The notes under the pieces were generated by a model, which worked only from the letters and a program-made list of their open reading frames with translations, searched no databases and was not told the origin of the DNA. The position numbers and the translations under genes are program-made. From the NCBI RefSeq assembly GCF_035818475.1, contig NZ_JAYMGV010000002.1, positions 1-64,000 of the forward strand: a DNA stretch of 64,000 bases, written 5' to 3'. This DNA is from Cognatitamlana sp035818475 (lineage in GTDB: Bacteria; Bacteroidota; Bacteroidia; Flavobacteriales; Flavobacteriaceae). Every line of letters starts with the position of its first letter. The stretch's first letter is position 1. Positions 23,178 through 33,400 of this stretch are shown in pieces.

Positions 23178-24320
23178 TTATAAGTTAAATTCTCTGATAA
23201 TACGTTCTGTATCTTCTCCCACTTTAGGCGCTGCTTTTTTACTGTAGTAACGCTCTTCATCAATTCTTATAGGGCATCGTGTGGTACAGATTTTTTCACC
23301 ATCTCTGGTATATACATCCTGATCCATTTTCAGGGTTTTATAGCCTTCATGTTCTAAAATATCTTTATAAGAAAAAACATTAGCACACCATATATCTTCT
23401 GCCTCCAAAAGAAGCAACCATTCTTGAGTTGTTTTTGTTTCAAATTTTTCCTGAAGTATGGCCATTATATCATTACGCTTTTTAAACCCGTTTTCTTCAG
23501 ATCTGTACTTTTCGGGTAATTCAATTCCTAAAAGTCCTGTTAGTTTTAGCAACGGAACCATGGCTATGGAAATGTAATGGTCTTTGGTTTTATAAACTCC
23601 GTACGGTGCGCTTAAATACGCATGTGCTGCGCCTTTTTCAGCACGCTCAGGTGCTTTTCTGCCATCGTTAAAATGGGTGGTCAGTACTTCAAATTGGAAA
23701 TCCAGAGTAGACTCCAATAAACTTACTTCTACTAGTCCTCCTTTTTGCATTTTATTTTTGCGTACCAATACAGCTAAAATACCCTGTGCTAGATGGGTTC
23801 CTGTTAATATATCGGTTGCGGCTAATCCCATAGGAACCGGACCGTCATTATTATTCCCTGAAAGATATGTTAATCCCGACAGGGATTGAATAAGAAGATC
23901 TTGTCCGGGTTTTTTAACCCAAGGCCCCTGGTTACCATATCCTGTTACAACACCATAAACAATTTTTGGGTTTATTGTGCTCACCGTATCATAGTCCAGA
24001 CCTATTTTTTCCATAACTCCAGGTCTGAAATTATGGGTCATCACATCAGCAATTGCCAATAAATCTTTGATCCTTTCCATGTCATCAGCATCTTTAAGAT
24101 TGGCTGTATACGACTCTTTATTTCTATTAATAGTATGAAATACCAAACTATCTTTGTCTATAAATAGGTTTTTAATAGCTATTTGTCTGCATCCTTCTCC
24201 TGTAACCGGACGCTCGATCTTAATCACTCTTGCTCCCAAATCTGCTAATCGCAATCCAGCTGAGGGGCCAGCGAGATACTGACAAAACTCTAAAACTAAA
24301 ATGCCTTCTAATGGTTTCAT
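23178..24320 (-). CDS. Class III CoA-transferase, CaiB/BaiF family (copy 2)
   Basis: A 380-residue paralogue of the CaiB protein at 19171-20313, with the same key motifs (LEFCQYLAGPSAGLRLADL, HNFRPGVMEKIGLDY, PMGLAATDILTG with Asp170). Its ATG overlaps the stop of the preceding solute-binding gene by four bases (ATGA), showing tight coupling. The C-terminal CPIRIDEE segment matches the sister protein. Two diverged copies in one operon suggest two acids or two steps, or a heteromer. Confidence 0.9.
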   Translation of the reverse strand: MKPLEGILVLEFCQYLAGPSAGLRLADLGARVIKIERPVTGEGCRQIAIKNLFIDKDSLVFHTINRNKESYTANLKDADDMERIKDLLAIADVMTHNFRPGVMEKIGLDYDTVSTINPKIVYGVVTGYGNQGPWVKKPGQDLLIQSLSGLTYLSGNNNDGPVPMGLAATDILTGTHLAQGILAVLVRKNKMQKGGLVEVSLLESTLDFQFEVLTTHFNDGRKAPERAEKGAAHAYLSAPYGVYKTKDHYISIAMVPLLKLTGLLGIELPEKYRSEENGFKKRNDIMAILQEKFETKTTQEWLLLLEAEDIWCANVFSYKDILEHEGYKTLKMDQDVYTRDGEKICTTRCPIRIDEERYYSKKAAPKVGEDTERIIREFNL

Positions 24321-25474
24321 TTCTCGCCTTTAGATTCTAAATATATTTTATTAATTGAAGATAAAACATCGGAAGGATGTCCTCCGTTCATCAAATAATC
24401 ACGAATAACATCACCAGCGTTATCTTGAAAATGCATATACCCATTATATCGGGGTCTTAAAAATGCATTATCCAAAGTTTTAAGCGTCGATTTAAAAAAG
24501 TTAGCGCTTTGAGCATTTACATTCTCATCTTCCCATGCCTTTTTATGTCCGGGCTGCCCACCATTTTCAAAAAACAAAGTGCTTTGACTACCGGGGTTTG
24601 CTACTAACATGGCATATTCTGATGCGATCTCTTTATATTTACTTTTTGTTGATATAGCTAAACCTGTGCCTCCTAAAGTACTGCGGTATATTTCATTCTT
24701 GTCATCATTTATAAGGTTATGATAATGTAATAGCTTTGAAGTATATCCTTTTCTGGAATAGTTGGAATATCCGTAAGCCCACGGACAATATGCCAGATCG
24801 TCTCTGGTGGTCATGGCTTCACATACCTGTATAGGGCTCCAATAAAAAAACTCAGGGTTTAATCGATCCGCTAATTCTTTTAACATATCCAATGCCCTTT
24901 TTCCCACATCCTCATTTACCACTTGATCTGGAGATTGGAAAGGAGTTTCTCCTGACACACCACAAAACATATAGAAATTCATTAGAGTGTCAATAGGAAT
25001 ACCCGGCATCGTTACCACTCCTTTTGAGGCTAAATGCAATAATTCGTTAAAAGTTTTTGGTAATGACAGGTTCATACGTTCCATTAAGTCGGGACGACTA
25101 GACGCTACTGGTGTTGCAGCATCAATGGGTAATGCAAATTGATCTCCTCCAAAATTATAACTTTCATAAGACCTCCCCACAGAATTATTTTTTTGGTCCT
25201 CTAAAAAAGATTCCGGTAAATAGTCATTTAACGGCAAAATAATTTTGGTATCAGCAGCATATCCAGCCCAGGGGTGATCTATAACTAATAAATCGTAATT
25301 AAGGGCCAATTGATCAATATGCTCATCCGCAAAGCCTTGAAGTGATCTTTTATCCCATTCTATCTCTACATTTGGGTGTATTTCTGAAAACCGTTGTGCA
25401 GTGGCTACCATAGGGCAATACCCCCTGCTGTGATCCCATGTTATTCCTTTTAATTTAATTACTTTATTAGCCAT
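24317..25474 (-). CDS. Solute-binding-protein-like protein without signal peptide (copy 2)
   Basis: A 385-residue protein of the ABC sugar-binding fold: RFSEIHPNVEIEWDKR near the start, LNYDLLVIDHPWAGYAAD, LPLNDYLPESFL and GGTGLAISTKSKYKEIASEY are typical. It starts MANKVIKLKG with no export signal, like the copy at 17931-19166. It is second in the operon, seven bases after the symporter gene, and overlaps the following CaiB gene. It has no partner transporter. It may bind an intracellular metabolite, but that is inference. Confidence 0.8.
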   Translation of the reverse strand: MANKVIKLKGITWDHSRGYCPMVATAQRFSEIHPNVEIEWDKRSLQGFADEHIDQLALNYDLLVIDHPWAGYAADTKIILPLNDYLPESFLEDQKNNSVGRSYESYNFGGDQFALPIDAATPVASSRPDLMERMNLSLPKTFNELLHLASKGVVTMPGIPIDTLMNFYMFCGVSGETPFQSPDQVVNEDVGKRALDMLKELADRLNPEFFYWSPIQVCEAMTTRDDLAYCPWAYGYSNYSRKGYTSKLLHYHNLINDDKNEIYRSTLGGTGLAISTKSKYKEIASEYAMLVANPGSQSTLFFENGGQPGHKKAWEDENVNAQSANFFKSTLKTLDNAFLRPRYNGYMHFQDNAGDVIRDYLMNGGHPSDVLSSINKIYLESKGEK

Positions 25475-25481
25475 ATATTTT

Positions 25482-26531
25482 CTAATTCTCTACCATGCCT
25501 CCATAGGTAATTACCACAAAGGAAATTACCAATATCAATAAACCCAACACTAAAGTAGTGTAGGTGGATTTACCTACTTCTTTCCATTCTTTCATCAGCA
25601 CACCTACTAAATAGCTGAAAAATATTAGCATCGACATATGTACTGCCCAACTCACAAATTTGAATTTTCCCATATTTATATGTCCCAAGCCATAAAAGAA
25701 AAACTGAAAATACCATAAGCCTCCAGTTAGTATCGATAAAAACAAATTTCGAAACCAGATACTCACTCCTAAAGTTTTTATGGCTACCAATTCCCCAATT
25801 GTTTTTTGACGGATACTTGCAACTGTAAACCAAACAAAATTAGTAATGAATGCACCTAATGTAGATAGGAGTAAATTGGCATTGCCTTCAAAATGTCCGG
25901 CTCCATATTTTCCGGCTATTTCTGCCACCGGAGCTCCAAGTTCTAATGAAATACCAAAAATAGAAGAGAACACACCTGCAAAAACTGCAAGCATCAATCC
26001 CTTTTTTAGATTGAAGGAACCTAGGTTGCCTGCTTTAGCTAGCTTTAAGTCATTATCTTTTTTATATCCTGCACATCCGCATATTGCTACTCCAAATAAA
26101 GCGAGTAACAACCCAAACAGAACTACTAAACCTCCTGACTTTGTAAACTGCTCCATCAGTGTACCGTGAATTATTAACGGCACAATAGTACCCAACACTG
26201 CCGATAAGCCAATAGCAATAGTATACGTTAGTGAAAAACCAATATATTTAATAGCATAGCCAAAGGCCATACCTCCAAATCCATATACTGCACCCAATAC
26301 TATAGTATTAATTATAACCGAATTTGAAGCTTCTTCATAAACACCCCACAGATTGGGAATGGTTAAATAGCCTACAATTAACGGAAATACTAACCAGGCA
26401 AATGACGCCTGAACTAGCCAATAACTGTTCCAAGACCATTTTTTTACTTTCTCAAAAGGTAAGTAGCATGTTGAGGCAGAAACCCCACCAATTGCATGTA
26501 ATAGAGTTCCAAGTATCGGATTAGAAGCCAT
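25482..26531 (-). CDS. rhaT: RhaT-type deoxysugar/proton symporter
   Basis: A 349-residue inner-membrane protein with about ten helices. The start GTLLHAIGGVSASTCYLPFE and the repeated glycine-rich helices (GAVYGFGGMAFGYAIKYIG, ELGAPVAEIAGKYGAG) match the L-rhamnose/proton symporter family. Members carry L-rhamnose; in Bacteroidota some relatives carry other deoxy sugars. It is the first gene of the minus-strand operon and is divergent from the IclR gene, with an inverted repeat at its start. Specificity for rhamnose is inferred from family only. Confidence 0.85.
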   Translation of the reverse strand: MASNPILGTLLHAIGGVSASTCYLPFEKVKKWSWNSYWLVQASFAWLVFPLIVGYLTIPNLWGVYEEASNSVIINTIVLGAVYGFGGMAFGYAIKYIGFSLTYTIAIGLSAVLGTIVPLIIHGTLMEQFTKSGGLVVLFGLLLALFGVAICGCAGYKKDNDLKLAKAGNLGSFNLKKGLMLAVFAGVFSSIFGISLELGAPVAEIAGKYGAGHFEGNANLLLSTLGAFITNFVWFTVASIRQKTIGELVAIKTLGVSIWFRNLFLSILTGGLWYFQFFFYGLGHINMGKFKFVSWAVHMSMLIFFSYLVGVLMKEWKEVGKSTYTTLVLGLLILVISFVVITYGGMVEN

Positions 26532-26549
26532 AAAACAAATATTGTTTTA
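26531..26549. promoter_or_regulatory. Inverted repeat TAAAACAA-ATA-TTGTTTTA, candidate operator
   Basis: A perfect 8-bp palindrome with a 3-base centre touches the rhaT start codon. A related sequence, AAATATTGTGTTTA, recurs at 26584-26597; AAATATTGTTTTAT is at 26538-26551. It sits in the divergent region between rhaT and the IclR gene, as expected for an IclR operator, but A/T-rich DNA makes chance palindromes common. Confidence 0.35.
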
Positions 26550-26654
26550 TTCAAATATAAATATATTATTTATATAAAAATAAAAATATTGTGTTTAGTT
26601 TAAAGTTTTTTATTGTTATTTTACTCTTTAAATATCAATTTATAAGATTTATTT

Positions 26655-27416
26655 ATGCCTAAATATCAATCTCCTGCATTAGATAAAGGACTTGATATCC
26701 TTGAATATCTTTCTTTAAACGAAGCTCCCCAGTCTCAAACAGAGATAGCCACTGGTATCAATAAAATGCCTAATCAGATATATAGAATGCTTGTGTGTTT
26801 AGAAGATCGGGGGTATATAGATAAGGATGTAGTTTCAGGTAAGTTTAGTTTATCGTTAAAGTTATATTACCTTTCTCATTGTCATTCGCCTATTAATGCT
26901 ATTCGTAAAGCTGCATTTTATCCTATGCAGGAACTATCGGAGTTTTCAGGGCAATCGTGTCATTTGTCCATTTTATACAAACATAGTGTTTTGGTTATTG
27001 CTCAAAGTTTAAGCTCTGGTCCAATATCACTTTCTGTAGAAGAAGGGGGCAGGTTTTCTCTATGTGGTACTACTTCGGGAAGATTAATCCTCTCTCAGTT
27101 TCCCCAGGATGAAAGACTGATATTATTGAACAAAACAGAAGATTTTGTTAAAATGCCTGAACCAAAGCAGCAAGAACTACTTTTGGATATAGTAAAAATT
27201 TCTGAAGATGGTTACAACATCCGTTCAAGTGAAACCACAAGAGGAGTGTATGATATAGCAATACCATTTAACATTCCGGAAATTAATATTACAGGTACAT
27301 TAGCTATTAGTGTGCTTTCCGGAGAAAGTCAAAAAAGTATAAGTAATGAAAAGGTTCTAACTAAAATGAAGTCTACTGTTATTGATATCTATAAAAAAAT
27401 AGGTGTAAATAAGTGA
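26655..27416 (+). CDS. IclR-family transcriptional regulator
   Basis: A 253-residue regulator. Residues about 5-65 form the winged helix (SPALDKGLDILEYLS, QTEIATGINKMPNQIYRML, LEDRGYIDK), and residues about 80-250 form the IclR ligand domain, with CGTTSGRLILSQFP and the late ITGTLAISV segment. It is divergent from the seven-gene minus operon and likely controls it in response to a small metabolite, probably a sugar acid or CoA-linked acid. Confidence 0.9.
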   Translation: MPKYQSPALDKGLDILEYLSLNEAPQSQTEIATGINKMPNQIYRMLVCLEDRGYIDKDVVSGKFSLSLKLYYLSHCHSPINAIRKAAFYPMQELSEFSGQSCHLSILYKHSVLVIAQSLSSGPISLSVEEGGRFSLCGTTSGRLILSQFPQDERLILLNKTEDFVKMPEPKQQELLLDIVKISEDGYNIRSSETTRGVYDIAIPFNIPEINITGTLAISVLSGESQKSISNEKVLTKMKSTVIDIYKKIGVNK

Positions 27417-27536
27417 TATAACTTTAAGAAAATGATTTTAAGACATTAACCAGCTAACTTTTAATACCTTAGTTTGGATATCTAATATAGAAACTTCATA
27501 TAACATAATAAATATGGAATATGAAATAAAGATATT

Positions 27537-28316
27537 CTATTTCCCGTTTAATGTAACAAAGCCACCATCAATAGGGAAATTGGAGCCAGTAATAAAACCA
27601 GCCGCATCAGAACAAAGGAATAAAACCAGGTCTGCAATTTCCTGTGTTGTTCCCATTCTGCCAATAGGTTGTGTCTTTGATAACTTTTCAAACATTTCTT
27701 TTTCTCTGCCAGGGTAATTTTTATTGATGAACCCATCAACAAAAGGCGTATGCACCCTACCGGGAGCAATACAGTTACATCTGATGCCATCCGCTATATA
27801 ATCTTTAGCAATAGAGTAGGTCATAGTAAGTACGGCACCTTTACTCATGGAATAAGCAAAACGATCGTTTATTCCAACAGAAGATGCAATTGACGCTAAG
27901 TTTAAAATAACGCCTCCTCCTTTTTTTAAAGAAGGGATAGAAGCTTTAATACAATTATAAACTCCTTTTATATTTACATTATATAAACGATCTAAATCAG
28001 CTTCTTCCACAGCTTCCACATTACCAACGTGTGCAATACCGGCATTGTTGATCAAAATATCAATGTCTTCAGTTTTAGTAATGTGGTGAATGATCTCATA
28101 AACATTTTTTTGATTGGAAACATCACATTTATGGGCAACGGCGTTTTCTCCTGCACTTTTTATTTCTGATACAGTTTCCTGGGCTGCATCAATGTTATAA
28201 TCCATAATATGTACTTTAGCCCCTTGTTGAGCAAAGGTTAAAGAGATGGCTTTACCAATACCACTACCACCACCGGTAATAATGGCTACTTTATTTTTTA
28301 AACTGAATTTTGTCAT
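27537..28316 (-). CDS. SDR-family NAD(P)-dependent dehydrogenase
   Basis: A 259-residue short-chain dehydrogenase. The nucleotide-binding GGGSGIGKA is at residues 15-23, NNAG is at 90-93, and the catalytic Ser142, Tyr155 and Lys159 (YSMSK) are present. The C-terminal PIGRMGTTQEIADLVLFL and SNFPIDGG are standard. Its position between sugar genes fits a dehydrogenase for a deoxy sugar or its acid, such as L-fucose, L-rhamnose or 2-keto-3-deoxy-L-fuconate; the sequence does not decide. It is convergent with the IclR gene, so it belongs to a separate transcript. Confidence 0.88.
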   Translation of the reverse strand: MTKFSLKNKVAIITGGGSGIGKAISLTFAQQGAKVHIMDYNIDAAQETVSEIKSAGENAVAHKCDVSNQKNVYEIIHHITKTEDIDILINNAGIAHVGNVEAVEEADLDRLYNVNIKGVYNCIKASIPSLKKGGGVILNLASIASSVGINDRFAYSMSKGAVLTMTYSIAKDYIADGIRCNCIAPGRVHTPFVDGFINKNYPGREKEMFEKLSKTQPIGRMGTTQEIADLVLFLCSDAAGFITGSNFPIDGGFVTLNGK

Positions 28317-28473
28317 TACTTATGTTTTTTTAACTAAAATACTATACATAAATACGTTACAACCGTAATATTAGATAGAACAATATTACGAGTAAATTCT
28401 TAGTATATCTTATCAATATTTAACATAATGCGATACTATTATTGCTTTATGAAGGTATTAATATATTATTTAC

Positions 28474-29118
28474 TTATTTGTTACGTTTATTAACCTCAAT
28501 AGAAATAAAATCCGGCAAATAATTTGGCGTACATCCTTTGGCAACAATATGATCTTTGTAAAGGCCAAATTTTTCACCTAGAGCGATACACCGGACCCGG
28601 TATCTTTCATCAAAAATACCAATCCAGGCAGCTGTAAAATTCATGGCCCACTGTACTTCCGGTTTTTCTTTAGTTAAGTTCTTTTCTATAGAAGAAAGTA
28701 AATTTTCCGTATTATCAGGGGGTGTTTGTCCGGTCCACCTCAATCTTGCCTGATAATACCAAAATATGCGTCTTTGAATGGTTGATGGACTGTGTTCCCA
28801 AGTTTTTATTAAAGCTATTGTTTTTTTATCCTTGGTAAGTTGGTTGGTCATTAGCCAATCGGTAAGTTGATTGCGTTCTTCTAATTGGTGTTGTTGTATG
28901 TCTCTGTCAAGTTGATCAATAAATTCCTGGGAAAGCAGTTTTTTATTCATAATCAGAATGGCAAACAGCCTAGGGAAGAATGCCTCTGTATTCCAAAGCT
29001 CTATAGCTAATTCATGGTTCATTTTAATGTCTTTAGCTTTTTTTCTTAAATCCCCAAGCTTAGTTTCTTTTGTACTAATCTGGGAGTAGATGTCTTGTGC
29101 TTTGGCTTTTAAATTCAT
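28474..29118 (-). CDS. AlkD-like DNA alkylation repair protein
   Basis: A 214-residue all-helical protein of the DNA alkylation repair (HEAT-like) family. Recognisable parts are RLFAILIMNKKLLSQEFID, DWLMTNQLTKDKKT and the C-terminal RVRCIALGEKFGLYKD with a conserved CTPNYLPDFI end. Members of the family bind alkylated DNA and excise bases such as 3-methyladenine. It is a lone gene between sugar genes, with no obvious functional link to its neighbours. Confidence 0.75.
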   Translation of the reverse strand: MNLKAKAQDIYSQISTKETKLGDLRKKAKDIKMNHELAIELWNTEAFFPRLFAILIMNKKLLSQEFIDQLDRDIQQHQLEERNQLTDWLMTNQLTKDKKTIALIKTWEHSPSTIQRRIFWYYQARLRWTGQTPPDNTENLLSSIEKNLTKEKPEVQWAMNFTAAWIGIFDERYRVRCIALGEKFGLYKDHIVAKGCTPNYLPDFISIEVNKRNK

Positions 29119-29372
29119 ATGCGAGAGGTTTTCTATTAAATACTGTATAATATCACCTGAATAAGGGGTAATAGATGCTATTTGTTAAAACAACTGATAG
29201 TCAGGGTTGTATAAAGATATAGAAATCTCCTTATTCTATAGTATAAGCGCATTTGTGATTTCCAGATATCCATATACTTTAGCAGGATAAGAGCCTCTAT
29301 GTTATTAAACGAAAGCCTATTCTTAATCCAGGATTCATTAGATGTCCAAGGCAAATACGTTATACTTAGTAT

Positions 29373-30233
29373 TTAACGAGAAACTTCCTTATGGTAATTT
29401 AGTTTAAATTCTTTAGGAGACATATTATGCTTCTTTTTAAATGCCCTATTAAAGTTTGACAACGAATTAAACCCGGCTGCATAAGATATTTCGTTTATAG
29501 ACATGTTGGTCTCCGTTAAAAATTTAGTAACAACACCTAGCCTGTAGTCTAAAAGATATCCCGTAAAACTCAATCCTGTTCTTTTTTTGAAATAATGACT
29601 AAAAGCCGACTCAGACATGTTTACAAGATTGGCTATCTGACTTAATTTGATATTCTTTTGATAATTATTTTTAACATAATTTAGAACTAATGAGATACGC
29701 CTGCTTTCTCGTTTTTGACTGTAATTAGCACTAGGAGGGCTACTGAGTACTTTGGTGTCTTTTGATATAGATAAGATGTGGAGTATTTCCAGGAAAGTCA
29801 AAAAGGACTTAAAGTTATCATTATTATCAATGGACAATATTTTGTCAATAACCTCTGCTTTGGTAGGGTTTGAAAACGTAATGCCGCGTTTAGATAATTC
29901 CAAAAGTTTTTTAATGTCTTTGGAAACATTATAGCTCATTATTTTTGAGTGCAGGAAATGTTCTTGAAACTGAATGGTTATCACACCGGCATTACTAATA
30001 GCCTTATCAGATTTCCAGGCATGTTTTAATTCAGGACCCAAAAGCGTTAAATCGTTTCCTTCAAGTTTTTCAACCGAATCACCTACAGTTCTGCGACCTT
30101 TAAAATTTGTAACCAAATTCAATTCATATTCATTGTGAAAATGCAAAGGATAGTCAAACAACGCGTTTTCGTGTATTAAAATCACAAACGGGTCATCAGA
30201 TTTTATGGGCGTAATCTCTTTAATTGATTTCAT
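29373..30233 (-). CDS. AraC-family transcriptional regulator
   Basis: A 286-residue regulator. Residues about 15-95 form a cupin-like sensor domain (FDYPLHFHNEYELNLV), and residues about 185-280 carry the double helix-turn-helix typical of AraC (IKLSQIANLVNMSESAFSHY, TNMSINEISYAAGFNSLSNF, FKKKHNMSPKEF). It is divergent from the first SusC gene across 229 bases and is therefore the likely regulator of that locus. Confidence 0.9.
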   Translation of the reverse strand: MKSIKEITPIKSDDPFVILIHENALFDYPLHFHNEYELNLVTNFKGRRTVGDSVEKLEGNDLTLLGPELKHAWKSDKAISNAGVITIQFQEHFLHSKIMSYNVSKDIKKLLELSKRGITFSNPTKAEVIDKILSIDNNDNFKSFLTFLEILHILSISKDTKVLSSPPSANYSQKRESRRISLVLNYVKNNYQKNIKLSQIANLVNMSESAFSHYFKKRTGLSFTGYLLDYRLGVVTKFLTETNMSINEISYAAGFNSLSNFNRAFKKKHNMSPKEFKLNYHKEVSR

Positions 30234-30404
30234 AGGGATAACCTTTCTTTAATCAAAACATATTGACTATTAAAAGGAGAGCAAATTTAATAATTAAAAA
30301 TTATTTTACTTTATTTTAATAAAATGATAATATAATTGAACAGAAAATAGCAACAATCAACTGATAATTCAAAAAACGCATAGTATTAAACATAATTTTG
30401 TCAT

Positions 30405-30432
30405 TTTGCACCCTGATACTTCTATAATTTTG
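30405..30432 (+). promoter_or_regulatory. Candidate promoter of the first SusC/SusD operon
   Basis: TAATTTTG at 30425-30432 matches the -7 element TAnnTTTG, with TTTG at 30405-30408 upstream. The 16-base gap is shorter than the usual 19-21, which could reflect dependence on the divergent AraC regulator. The SusC start is 31 bases further on. Confidence 0.4.
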
Positions 30433-30462
30433 AACCATAATTAACTCTTAAAACTAAACTAG

Positions 30463-33400
30463 ATGAATAAAAAAAATCGAATATGGCTGTTCTCTGCTAT
30501 ATTGACCGTTTTATGTTTTGGCTTTGTAAATGCCCAAATAACTATAAACGGAGTTGTTACAGATCCAGGTGGCCAACCACTACCAGGAGCAACAATAGTA
30601 GAACAAGGGACCAATAATGGAGCAATTACAGATTTTGATGGTGCTTTTGAACTTTCTATTGCCAATAGAGAAACTATTATAGCGGTTTCATATATAGGAT
30701 TTATAAAAAAGGAAATTCAAGTGAAGGGGCAAACCACATTTAATATTGTTTTAGAAGAAGATGTGGCTCAACTAAATGAAGTAGTTGTAGTGGGGTATGG
30801 AGCCGTTAAGAAGAGTGATCTTACCGGTTCGGTTTCTTCAGTTAAGATGGATAAACTCCCTGCCAGAGCTACAAATTCTATTGATGGTTTACTACAAGGT
30901 CAGGTAGCAGGGGTGCAAGTGGTTTCACCATCTGACGACCCCGGAGCAGGTTCAGTAGTCAGAATTAGAGGAGGGAGTTCACTTCGTGGAGGGAATGACC
31001 CTTTAGTTGTAGTAGATGGTTTTCCAATTGGAAATGCCGGTGATTTAAAACAAATTTCACCACAGGATATAGCATCTATGGAAGTTCTAAAAGATGCTTC
31101 AGCTTCAGCTATTTATGGTTCTCGAGGTGCAAATGGTGTTATTATGATAACTACTAAAAAGGGAGCAAAGAATACTACCGAAGTAACGGTTTCTCAACAA
31201 AATACCTTTTCCAGTTTTACTTCAGAATTAAATTTATGGAGAGATCCGGCTTTAATGGCAGAGTTAAACAATGAAGGACGAATCAATGGGGGCTTTGTTC
31301 CTATATATATAGGAGCAGAGGATGTAAATGGTGTGTATTATCCTTCAGTACAAGAGCTAAAAGACGGAACATGGCCTTATTTTACACAGTGGGATGACGT
31401 TGTATTTAGAAACCCAGTTTCTAACAATACCAATTTAGCTATTAGAAGTCAAACGGATAAAACCCAATTTAGTTTAAGTACTACATATTACACCAATGAA
31501 GGCATATATATTAATGATGATTACGAAAAACTAAATATTAATTTAAACGTAATCCACAAAATATTTAATGATAAAGCTAAAGTTGGTGGTAATGTTATTT
31601 ATTCAAAAGGAAAAAGAAATAATAATGGAGGTTTAGCCTATTGGCGTAATCCAATCTTCCCGGTTTATGATGACAACAATGACTATTTTTTAATAGGCAA
31701 TAACGATTTTTCACACCCTATAGCATTAACAAACCATAGAACTAGTAAAAATGAGTTTAAAGATTTTATAGGTTCAGCATTTATAGATGTACAGTTTTTG
31801 CCTTCGTTGAATCTAAGAACGCAATTAAACCATAAATTCGGACATTCTATTACAGATTATTATAACCCTAAAGTATACACCCTGGATGGAACATTTAACA
31901 ATGGGGCTGGGGGTATTAGTAATTGGGAAAATAACGAAACTGTTGTAGAAACTTACCTGACATTTAATAAAACATTTAATGAAAAGCATCAACTCAGTGC
32001 TATGGGAGGTGTTTCATACCAATATTATACCAGTCGTACATCAGATCTAAAGGCTTTTGATTTCTTCAATGAATCTTTAGGAAATGAATATCTGGCTGCA
32101 GGAAATCCGGATCAGCAATCTGTAGCAAACAGTCTTACAGAAACTGTGATGTACTCATATTTAGGGCGTTTAAACTATACGTATAACGATAAGTATTTGG
32201 CAACATTTACAATGCGTTCTGATGGATCTTCAAAATTTGGATCTAATAACCGATGGGCAACATTCCCATCAGGAGCAGTAGGATGGAAAATGCATAAGGA
32301 AGATTTTATCAGTGACTTGAATATTTTTAATGAGCTAAAATTACGCGGATCTTATGGTATTTCAGGTAATCAGGGCATTGCTCCATATCTAATAAACAGT
32401 AGGTACGGGCAAGATCGGTATTATGTAAACGGTGGTTGGCAAACCACAATAGGGCCTGGATTTGTAGTAGATAGGGATGCTCAAACTGGTAAAAAAACAT
32501 GGGCAGGAATTCCTAATCCGGATTTAAAATGGGAAACAACCTCACAACTAAATATAGGAGCAGATTTTGCCTTTTTTGATCGTCGTTTAAAAGTTACTGT
32601 TGACTATTATGATAAGTACACAACAGATTTATTACGTGAGCGTTTACTTTCGCCTTCATCTTCTTATGACGAAATGTGGGTAAATGATGGAGAAATTCAA
32701 AACAAAGGCGTTGAGTTAACTATAGATGGTATTATTCTAAATAAAGAAAATTGGGATTTTAGTGGTTCGTTGATTTTTTCAAAAAATAAAAACGAAGTAG
32801 TAAGCCTTGGAAACGAGATCTCTTCAGGTTTAAATACTGATGCGCTTACAGGAATGAAATATGAGTTTTCTGGTAGTGTGGTAGAAGCCTTTCGTGCCAT
32901 ACCTAATATTTTAGCAGTTGGGCAACCAATAAATGTGTTCTATGGGTATAGAGTAGATGGAATTATTCAATCTGAAGATGAAGGGTTAGCTGCAGGATTA
33001 ACAGGAGCCTTGGCGCAACCGGGAGAGTTTAAATATTTAGATTTAAATGAAGACGGTGTTATAGATGAAAATGACCGTACAATAATTGGTGATCCCAATC
33101 CGGATTTTCTTGCCAGTTTAAATCTGCAAGCACGTTACAAACAATTTGATTTATCACTGTTTTTTAACGGAAGCTTTGGTCAGGATATTTTTGATACCAA
33201 AAGATTTAATGAGCCAAGTAATCAACCGTTGCGTTGGACACTGGATAACTTAACTAATAGCTATCCAAGTTTACGTGAAGGACGAAATTTGTTTATGTCT
33301 GATTGGTTTATACAGAAAGCAAGCTTTGTACGGTTACAAAACTTTTCATTAGGATATAGATTTGAAAACTTAAATAGCTCAAAAATCAAAAATGCTCGCG

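Noticed and set aside
17931..25474. A complete ABC sugar transporter
   Set aside because: Only binding-protein folds are present; no permease or ATPase gene was found, and both proteins lack export signals.
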